DNA from: a virus | Virus record (IMG/VR): IMGVR_UViG_3300006947_000065 | Location: 1-27,418 of that record | DNA length: 27,418 bases | Reading direction: 5' to 3' (one strand) | Part shown: piece after piece, positions 1-5,390 of the stretch | How positions within the stretch are numbered: the first letter of the stretch is position 1 | Layout of the letters: every line of letters starts with the position of its first letter | The notes under the pieces: model-generated | The model's database searches: none | Told to the model about the DNA's origin: nothing | The model's input: the letters and a program-made list of their open reading frames with translations, nothing else | Translations under genes and position numbers: made by a program

Positions 1-27
1 AGATAAACTTAAAAAACAAATACTGTA

Positions 28-2202
28 ATGGCAATAAGAATATTAAGTAGCGAAAATATAACGGGAGATTTAACATTGTCTGGTGCTTTGACTGTAAATG
101 GTATTGGTACATTTAATGCCCCTACGGGTGGTGTAGCTTTTAATGTTGATGCTTTTACAGATGGTTATGGTGTTATGCGTTTTAGAACAAATAATAATAT
201 TAGCAAGTGGGATATAGGTCTAAACAGCAGTAATCATCTTTATATTCAAAATACCGGTCTCAACACGGCTCTTGAATTTGACACATCTAGCAATGCAACT
301 TTTGCGGCTCAAGTTATTGCTTTAAGTTCTTCAAGTGGCGATTATGTAAGAATGTATGGAGCTAGTGGAACAGGGCGATGGGATATATATGGAAATGGAG
401 AAAATTTGAGAATAAGTGAAAACTCAAGTGGTGGTGGTGTTTTCGCAGTAGATTCAGGAGCATCTTTTGGAGGAAATGTAACTTTTAATGGTCCATCAAC
501 AAAATTTAATACTGATGGAGATAGTTTCTTTGAGATTTTAGATGCTGGTACAAATGCTTGTTATTTAAGAGCAGGCGCTAGTGATGAAATATATATGGGT
601 GCAAATAATAATTATCAGTTAAGATTTAAGACCAACAAAGATGTTGTAATGGATAATGGCGGTAATTTTGGAATCGGGACGGATTCGCCCGCTGATAAAT
701 TAGAAATTAAAAGTGGTTATTTAAGAATGCATGACCCAAGTTCAAATATTAATGCGGGTTTTCCTGTTAGATGGAGTTCTAATAATGGCGGGACTAATGT
801 TACTTTTGCTAATATATCTGGAGTGACTACAAGCGCAGGGAATAGAACAGGTGATTTATATTTTAGTACATCAAATGCAGGTGCACCTACAGAAAAAATG
901 AGGATTACAAGTGAGGGTTATGTCAATATAAATAATAAACAAAACTCTGGTTTAGAGTATGATTTATTAATTAATTTAGGAACCTCACCTAATGGCAAAA
1001 TAGCTTATCAAACAAGAGAACAATTTAATAATGCAACTTTACAGAAATGGTATAATGTTGATGCTGCAAACGCAGGGACTTCACAATGGGTTAAATTAGG
1101 TACTTTATCAAATTTTGGACAAGGTGGTTATACTTTTTGCCTTACTTTTTTTGGTCATACTGGTTACAACGCTAGTAATAATCAAGATTATAATTGTAAG
1201 TTATTTATGAAAACTTCTAACGGAGGTGGATCTGGGGCTAGATTTAATACTTGGGTTGAAAACACGGGAAAAAACGTTGCTTCGCCAGCTTTTAAATTGA
1301 TTAATACTGATTCTAGTGGTACACCAACCGTAGGTGGTAGTTCTTTTGAAATATACATGAATGTACCAGCTTATGCTAATGGTAGTATTTATGCAATAAA
1401 CAAGTGGGGTGGGGATTGGACTAGTCAAAACACTATTGGTCAAACTGATCCAGGTGCTGATAGCTCCACTGTTTTACAAGCTGAAAATGTTTTTAATATA
1501 TTCAATACTAACGTCGGGATCGGGACGAATTCGCCAACTTCTCAATTATATGTAAATAATACATCAGATGGCGACAAAATAAGATGGGGTAGAAGTGATG
1601 CTTTAGTTGGTTCAGTAGGAACTTATAATGGTGTGCCTTATATTGGCTATCAAGGTGGTGCAGGTGGTGGAATTATGTTTAATGGTTTAACTATTGAACC
1701 TACTGCATTAGGCTCTACTAGGTCAGACGATACAAATAATCTTGGTAGTCCTAATTTTCGATGGAAAAACGTTTATATAGGTGATGGTGTATATTTAGGC
1801 GGTACTGGAAGCTCATCTGTGTTAAAAAAGTTTGTTGGATATCAAGCGGGTAACGGTGCGACATGGACACCAAGTGTAACATCAAGTGGCGGTGGTGGTT
1901 TTCCTACTTATACATCAAGTGGTTTTTACCAACAAATTGGTAATGTAGTTACTGTATCTTTTGAATTTACAATAAGTGATTTAGGTACATCATCAGGGAC
2001 TGTTATAATAACCAATTTACCAATAGCTATTTCTCAAACAAATACAGTTGCAGGTTATGGTCACATAAAAGCATTAGGTCAATCATTAACAATATATCAT
2101 TACGTCGCAACAAATCAAATAGGTATAAATAAATATAATGGATCTTTTGCAGGAACTACCTATAAAACAATAGGTACAGTAACTTATTGGGCAGTAACTT
2201 AA
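28..2202 (+). CDS. Phage tail fibre / receptor-binding protein with GIGT modules
   Basis: This 724-residue protein is probably a trimeric virion fibre that contacts the host surface. Its N-terminus (residues 5-30, beginning ILSSENITG and followed by short LTLSG/LTVNG strands) is of the kind that starts many marine phage fibres. The body is rich in Gly, Asn, Ser and Thr with alternating beta-strand patterns. Two copies of a GIGT(D/N)SP...L motif lie near residues 215-226 and 497-508, each followed by a new beta module; such motifs recur in phage fibre shafts. The last ~120 residues begin near a WTPSVTSSGGGG stretch and look like a small C-terminal beta domain (YQQIGNVVTVSFEF). There is no recognisable C-terminal intramolecular chaperone (peptidase S74). 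The ATG follows an A-rich leader (ttaaaaaacaaa), and the window edge cuts off what lies upstream. Class is fairly sure; exact receptor role is inferred. Confidence 0.8.
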   Translation: MAIRILSSENITGDLTLSGALTVNGIGTFNAPTGGVAFNVDAFTDGYGVMRFRTNNNISKWDIGLNSSNHLYIQNTGLNTALEFDTSSNATFAAQVIALSSSSGDYVRMYGASGTGRWDIYGNGENLRISENSSGGGVFAVDSGASFGGNVTFNGPSTKFNTDGDSFFEILDAGTNACYLRAGASDEIYMGANNNYQLRFKTNKDVVMDNGGNFGIGTDSPADKLEIKSGYLRMHDPSSNINAGFPVRWSSNNGGTNVTFANISGVTTSAGNRTGDLYFSTSNAGAPTEKMRITSEGYVNINNKQNSGLEYDLLINLGTSPNGKIAYQTREQFNNATLQKWYNVDAANAGTSQWVKLGTLSNFGQGGYTFCLTFFGHTGYNASNNQDYNCKLFMKTSNGGGSGARFNTWVENTGKNVASPAFKLINTDSSGTPTVGGSSFEIYMNVPAYANGSIYAINKWGGDWTSQNTIGQTDPGADSSTVLQAENVFNIFNTNVGIGTNSPTSQLYVNNTSDGDKIRWGRSDALVGSVGTYNGVPYIGYQGGAGGGIMFNGLTIEPTALGSTRSDDTNNLGSPNFRWKNVYIGDGVYLGGTGSSSVLKKFVGYQAGNGATWTPSVTSSGGGGFPTYTSSGFYQQIGNVVTVSFEFTISDLGTSSGTVIITNLPIAISQTNTVAGYGHIKALGQSLTIYHYVATNQIGINKYNGSFAGTTYKTIGTVTYWAVT
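670..689 (+). repeat. GIGT-motif nucleotide repeat, copy 1
   Basis: Twenty bases (GGAATCGGGACGGATTCGCC) code for GIGTDSP-type residues 215-220 and differ at only two positions from 1516-1535. Both use ATC, GGG, ACG and TCG codons that the rest of this AT-rich gene mostly avoids. Confidence 0.85.
1516..1535 (+). repeat. GIGT-motif nucleotide repeat, copy 2
   Basis: Twenty bases (GGGATCGGGACGAATTCGCC) code for GIGTNS at residues 497-502. Eighteen positions match 670-689, in the same reading frame, despite divergence of the protein on both sides. Confidence 0.85.
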
Positions 2203-2226
2203 AACAAATTATAATTATAAAATTAT

Positions 2227-2240
2227 TATATTTGTAAAAA
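2227..2240 (+). promoter_or_regulatory. Bacteroidetes-type -7 promoter box upstream of 2250 gene
   Basis: The box TATATTTG (2227-2234) is an exact match to the Bacteroidetes primary-sigma -7 consensus TAnnTTTG. The 14 bases TATATTTGTAAAAA recur identically at 14086-14099, and both copies lie at the same distance before an ATG (box end 15 bases from the start codon). I see no clear -33 TTG at the usual distance, so this is a motif-based call. Confidence 0.55.
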
Positions 2241-2249
2241 TATTAAACT

Positions 2250-2612
2250 ATGGCAAATTTTTATAAATGGACAATAAATCAAATGAACGCCCGTATCGAA
2301 GAAGATGGGAATCAAAACGTAATCTACACAGTACACTGGACGTATACCGCTCAAGACGACGTTTATCCACAATATACCGCTAGTGAAATAGGAGCATACT
2401 CTCTAAAGTATGATCCGTCCTCACAATTCATACCGTATGCTAATACAGATGCGTTTGAAACTTATGTGGTTGGTTGGTTAAAAGCAGGGTTGCCTGTTAG
2501 TGAAATGGAATTAAGTTTGTCTAAAAAAATAAACTTAGAAAAGAATCCTATAGATGAAGACTTATACTTTACATGGGATATTCCAGATCCTCCAGAACTG
2601 CCTGAAGAATAG
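2250..2612 (+). CDS. Small fibre-associated protein, unknown function
   Basis: This 120-residue soluble protein has no signal peptide or membrane segment. The N-terminal part (residues 1-60) alternates strands and includes the aromatic motif VHWTY and a YxxxEIGAYSLKYDP stretch. The middle (about 67-82) looks helical, and the C-terminus is acidic and proline-rich (PDPPELPEE). Short proteins of this style (MANFYKW start, a VxWxY strand, ending in a WD/DPP tail) often sit beside tail-fibre genes in marine phages, as I remember them. That supports a minor virion or fibre-assembly role but does not prove one. It has its own leader with a promoter-like box at 2227, so it may be transcribed separately from the fibre gene upstream. 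It could equally be a non-structural accessory protein. Confidence 0.75.
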   Translation: MANFYKWTINQMNARIEEDGNQNVIYTVHWTYTAQDDVYPQYTASEIGAYSLKYDPSSQFIPYANTDAFETYVVGWLKAGLPVSEMELSLSKKINLEKNPIDEDLYFTWDIPDPPELPEE

Positions 2613-2624
2613 TAATATATTTAC

Positions 2625-2632
2625 TATATTTA
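2625..2632 (+). promoter_or_regulatory. Possible degenerate -7 promoter box
   Basis: TATATTTA is a 7-of-8 match to TAnnTTTG in the 51-base gap before the 2664 gene, with the ATG 31 bases after the box. In AT-rich DNA a one-mismatch hit is weak evidence, so this is listed as a candidate only. Confidence 0.25.
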
Positions 2633-2663
2633 CATAAATAAAATTAACATTAAATAAATTAAA

Positions 2664-2933
2664 ATGAGTGAAATTAAATTAACTGAAGACGAATTAAAAA
2701 GAATTCAAGAACTTAACCAAGACTTTACTAAAGGTAAATTAGAAATTGCTGACAATGTATTAAGACAGCAACAGAGTTTAAAAAATCTAGAAGATTTAAG
2801 AGGTTCTTTTGGTATTGAAGAAAAAAAATTAGCGGAGAAATATGGACAAGATGCTGTTATTGATTTAGCAACTGGTATTGTCACTAAAAAACCTGAAGCT
2901 ATAGAAGATGCGGTTGTTGAAGAAGTAAAATAA
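2664..2933 (+). CDS. Small coiled-coil protein, unknown function
   Basis: This 89-residue protein is mostly charged helix. Residues 5-60 carry regularly spaced Leu/Ile/Val consistent with a coiled coil (LTEDELKRIQELNQDF and LRQQQSLKNLEDL), followed by a short helix and an acidic tail ending AVVEEVK. There is no signal peptide, membrane segment or cysteine. The ATG follows an A/T-rich leader (attaaataaattaaa), as expected for Bacteroidetes-type initiation. It stands between two small fibre-side proteins, so a role as an assembly factor, a fibre chaperone or a minor structural protein is plausible. Nothing in the sequence fixes a function. Confidence 0.75.
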   Translation: MSEIKLTEDELKRIQELNQDFTKGKLEIADNVLRQQQSLKNLEDLRGSFGIEEKKLAEKYGQDAVIDLATGIVTKKPEAIEDAVVEEVK

Positions 2934-2940
2934 ATTATAT

Positions 2941-3468
2941 ATGTCTAGAATAAGTAATACTACTGCGTACCCTAATATAACACCAACGGTGTCAGATTAT
3001 TTTGTTTTAACAGATGCTGAAAACAATTTATCTACAAAAACATGTACGATAGAAGAATTACAGACTTTATTTGGACTGAGTAGTGTTTCAACAACAATAG
3101 CTGTAAGTTCTATTTACTTAAAAGCTTTAGGCACTCAATCATTTACATTGTTGCCAGCTCCTGGAGATGGCTTTGTTTATGTTGTTAGTGAAATTGTAAG
3201 TTTTATGAATCCGGGTAATATTGTTTTTGATTTCCCTGGAAGCGTTAATATTGTACAAGGTAGTATTACTGAGCCAATACCTAATACTTTATTAAACTCT
3301 ACAACTCAAAAAGTATATAAAAACGATCCATCACCAGCTGAATTTATTCCATCAAACACAGGAATAGTTTTACAAGCAATAGCTGGGCCATCTGCAGGAA
3401 ATACAGGTAATGGTATTTTGTATGTAAATATTACATACAGAAAATTAAAATTAGCAACTTCATTTTAA
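2941..3468 (+). CDS. Putative minor virion protein with beta-rich body
   Basis: This 175-residue protein starts seven bases after the previous stop, so the two are probably co-transcribed. Residues 1-45 (SNTTAYPNITPTVSDYFVLTDAENN...TKTCTIEELQTLFG) resemble the N-terminal segments of phage fibre or appendage proteins, in which a short 'fetch data and step through it' TDxxNN stretch precedes a helix. The remainder alternates hydrophobic and small residues typical of a beta-sandwich (VSTTIAVSSIYL, GFVYVVSEIVSFM, GILYVNITYRKLK). No catalytic motif, signal or membrane segment is seen. A virion decoration or fibre-attachment role is inferred from position and style only. Confidence 0.75.
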   Translation: MSRISNTTAYPNITPTVSDYFVLTDAENNLSTKTCTIEELQTLFGLSSVSTTIAVSSIYLKALGTQSFTLLPAPGDGFVYVVSEIVSFMNPGNIVFDFPGSVNIVQGSITEPIPNTLLNSTTQKVYKNDPSPAEFIPSNTGIVLQAIAGPSAGNTGNGILYVNITYRKLKLATSF

Positions 3469-3472
3469 CTAA

Positions 3473-3691
3473 ATGGATATAAGAAAAATCTCTATAGGTG
3501 CAGACTACAAGTCTGGCGCTATGCATTACATAACTGGACAACCTGTTCTAGGGGGTGCTTATGTTATTCATTTAATACAGCAAGAGAATTCTTCTTATAA
3601 AATTTGGATTATAAAAGATAAAGAAATTTTGTTGTGGAAAGAGTTTAAGCTTACTATGCCAATCTCGTTAGAGTATAATATAAACTTTTAA
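3473..3691 (+). CDS. Conserved-type short protein, unknown function
   Basis: This 72-residue protein reads as one small alpha/beta or all-beta domain: DIRKISIGADYKSGAMHYI, a Gly-rich turn (GQPVLGGAY), then strands VIHLIQQ, YKIWIIKDK and ILLWKEF, ending PISLEYNINF. I remember very similar short proteins (MxIRKISIGxDYK start, EYNIxF end) in marine virome contigs, so it is likely a real conserved phage protein even though no function is known to me. The stop codon overlaps the next start by one base (TAATG at 3689-3693), so translation of the 3691 gene is probably coupled to it. It opens the chain of overlapping genes that leads to the terminase and portal. Confidence 0.75.
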   Translation: MDIRKISIGADYKSGAMHYITGQPVLGGAYVIHLIQQENSSYKIWIIKDKEILLWKEFKLTMPISLEYNINF

Positions 3692-4254
3692 TGAAGTCTC
3701 CTTTTTATTTTATTGTAAAGCCTATAAAAGGTAGGCGTTATGATAATATAAAAAAAATAGGTGGACTTGATATTGTAACTAGTGTTTCGAAAGAAGATTA
3801 TAAGTCTTCAAATAGATTTGCGGAAGTTATAGCTTTACCAATAAATTATACTGGAGACATTGAAGTTGGGAATGTCTTGCTAGTTCATCATAATGTTTTC
3901 AAGTATTATAATGATATGAAAGGAAGAGAAAAAAGTGGTAAAAGCTTTTTTAAAGATGACATGTTTTTTATTGATGCTGAACAGTTTTTTTTATATTACA
4001 AAAACAATAAATGGAATGCTTATTCTAAATATTGTTTTGTTAAACCTATTCCTGTTAAAGATTTTTATTTAAACAAATTAACTACTGAAGAGCCTTTGTA
4101 TGGCATTTTAAGGTACTCTAATAAAGAGTTGGAATGTTTAGGCGTAAAAGAAGGGGATGAGATTTCTTTTACTCCAGACAGTGAATATGAGTTTTATGTA
4201 GATGGAGAAAAACTCTACAGAATGTTTACGGATAATATTACAATGATATTATGA
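3691..4254 (+). CDS. Probable tandem GroES-like co-chaperonin
   Basis: This 187-residue protein looks like two GroES-type beta-barrel domains in tandem. In the first (about 6-101), FIVKPI is followed by a loop with GG (24-25) like the GroES mobile loop, then AEVIALP (44-50) and IEVGNVLLVHH (57-67). These correspond to the 'GEVLAVG' and 'VKVGDIVIF' strands of GroES. In the second (about 114-187), CFVKPI, YGILRYS (137-143), VKEGDEISF (152-160) and the closing LYRMFTDNITMI repeat the same order. Phage GroES-like proteins (T4 gp31 is the classic case) adapt the host GroEL chamber for capsid protein folding, and the nearby capsid gene suits that role. The call rests on pattern matching by eye. It starts inside the previous stop (TAATG) and its own stop overlaps the next ATG (ATGA). 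Confidence 0.6.
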   Translation: MKSPFYFIVKPIKGRRYDNIKKIGGLDIVTSVSKEDYKSSNRFAEVIALPINYTGDIEVGNVLLVHHNVFKYYNDMKGREKSGKSFFKDDMFFIDAEQFFLYYKNNKWNAYSKYCFVKPIPVKDFYLNKLTTEEPLYGILRYSNKELECLGVKEGDEISFTPDSEYEFYVDGEKLYRMFTDNITMIL

Positions 4255-4721
4255 ACATATATGTATATGATAATGTTTTAGAAGATCCTGATTCTTATGT
4301 AAAGGAAGTATTATTAAATGGTTTTGAAGATGTGCAAATAGGTGAAGATCTTTTTAGATCGGTAAAACAAAAAGGTAGAGATGATATAATTGATTTTTTA
4401 TGGGATAAATTTCCAGGACATTATGCAGCATTAAATTTCGTTAGACAATCACCACAAGATCAAACAGAGCCTAATTTTATTCATTCAGATGAAATGATGG
4501 GCGAATTAACCGTTATAACTTATTTAAATAAAGAGGTTTGTTTTGGTGATGGAACTACCATTTATAATAACGACTTAAAACCTATTTGTGTTTTAAAAGC
4601 AGATTATAATAGGATGGTTGTGTTTGAGTCGTATTTAAATCATTCAAGGAATATATATGAAAATTTTGGGAACCAAGATAGTTCTAGATTAATCCAAGTT
4701 ACTTTTTTAAAAAAGTTATGA
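4251..4721 (+). CDS. 2-oxoglutarate/Fe(II)-dependent oxygenase
   Basis: This 156-residue protein has the signature of the 2-oxoglutarate- and Fe(II)-dependent dioxygenase fold. The HxD pair of the iron triad is H78/D80 in a FIHSD context, followed by a strand-rich segment (LTVITYLN). The distal histidine is H131 in LNHSR, and R146 in SRLIQVTF is the expected 2-oxoglutarate-binding arginine. The N-terminus (IYVYDNVLEDPDSYVKE) matches small prolyl-hydroxylase-like oxygenases common in marine phages. The usual reaction is hydroxylation (or oxidative demethylation) of a protein or small molecule in the cytoplasm; the substrate here is unknown. The start overlaps the GroES-like gene (ATGA at 4251) and the stop overlaps the SET gene (ATGA at 4718), so the three are probably made together. 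Confidence 0.8.
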   Translation: MNIYVYDNVLEDPDSYVKEVLLNGFEDVQIGEDLFRSVKQKGRDDIIDFLWDKFPGHYAALNFVRQSPQDQTEPNFIHSDEMMGELTVITYLNKEVCFGDGTTIYNNDLKPICVLKADYNRMVVFESYLNHSRNIYENFGNQDSSRLIQVTFLKKL

Positions 4722-5128
4722 GTATAGAAAACATAAGTCAAGACGATTATTTTAATATGCTAAATGAATATGGTTTAAACGAAGAAGACGTTAATCGTAT
4801 GATTAACAGTAAGGAGTTTGATAAAATAGCAGGTGAAGTAATTGACGAACCTAGTGAATTATATTATAAAGCGCCATCTCAAATTCACAAACAAGGTATG
4901 TTTGCTAAAATTAAATTTTTTAAAAATGATTTTATGGGATATGGCGTTAAAAATAAAAAAAGGTCATTAATTGGTAGGTATACAAATCATTCTTCTTTAA
5001 ACAATTCAGAGTTTATTCAATTCAACAAAAGTGATGTAATTTTAATTGCTACAAAAGATATTAAAATAAATGAAGAAATTTTAGTAAATTACAGACACCA
5101 TAGTAAATTACCTAATGAATATAAATGA
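4718..5128 (+). CDS. SET-domain protein, putative protein lysine methyltransferase
   Basis: This 136-residue protein has an N-terminal helical part (1-46) and then a compact SET domain (about 48-128). Visible SET motifs are a QGMFAK strand (59-64; equivalent to GxGvfA), the RYTNHSS block (87-93; the NHS motif that forms the S-adenosylmethionine-binding pseudoknot), and ATKDIKINEEILVNY (111-125; equivalent to the 'A..dI..GEEl..dY' block with its terminal tyrosine). SET proteins transfer a methyl group from S-adenosylmethionine to lysine side chains. At about 80 residues the domain is short, lacking visible pre- and post-SET zinc clusters, as in bacterial and phage members. The target is unknown; host or virion proteins are both possible. 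It is translationally coupled to the oxygenase before it and overlaps the next gene by 14 bases. Confidence 0.75.
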   Translation: MSIENISQDDYFNMLNEYGLNEEDVNRMINSKEFDKIAGEVIDEPSELYYKAPSQIHKQGMFAKIKFFKNDFMGYGVKNKKRSLIGRYTNHSSLNNSEFIQFNKSDVILIATKDIKINEEILVNYRHHSKLPNEYK

Positions 5129-5390
5129 AATAAAAGAACAGATAATTAATGCAGGAGAAAAAGCGGTATTGCAATTAATAAAAGTAGCTAAAGAGGATAT
5201 TATTAAATACGATAAGGATGATGAATTAGCTGCTGACAGATTAAAGAATGCAGCTGCAACTAAAAAACTAGCTATTTTTGATGCGTTTGAAATACTAAAA
5301 AGAATTGAAGACGAAAAACAATTATTAAATGGCGTTGATGTAAATAAAAATAATACCCCAAAAGGATTTGCAGAATCAAGATCAAAATAA
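5115..5390 (+). CDS. Small helical protein, candidate terminase small subunit
   Basis: This 91-residue protein is almost entirely helical (NEIKEQIINAGEKAVLQLIKVAKEDI, then ELAADRLKNAAATKKLAIFDAFEILKRIEDEKQLL), ending in a basic, disordered tail. It begins inside the end of the SET gene and its last 23 bases overlap the start of the large terminase. Being directly upstream of the terminase large subunit is the classic place of the small subunit, and a small, all-helical DNA-recognising protein would fit. However, no helix-turn-helix is obvious and the protein is short for that family. The 'candidate small terminase' label is therefore positional inference; a terminase-associated unknown is the alternative. 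The gene itself is well supported by its codon pattern and tight overlaps. Confidence 0.55.
   Translation: MNINEIKEQIINAGEKAVLQLIKVAKEDIIKYDKDDELAADRLKNAAATKKLAIFDAFEILKRIEDEKQLLNGVDVNKNNTPKGFAESRSK

Noticed and set aside
1201-1443. Minus-strand open frame of 80 codons opposite the fibre gene
   Set aside because: It lies wholly within the well-supported fibre gene, has no recognisable motif, and all other genes are on the + strand; it is a shadow frame.
1800-2202. C-terminal intramolecular chaperone (peptidase S74) in the fibre
   Set aside because: GIGT motifs often accompany it, but the C-terminus here is a beta domain with no catalytic Ser-Asp dyad context or helical chaperone end.
2203-2226. 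AT-rich imperfect palindrome after the fibre gene as a terminator
   Set aside because: It consists only of A and T, gives a weak stem and lacks a T-run, so I do not call it a terminator.
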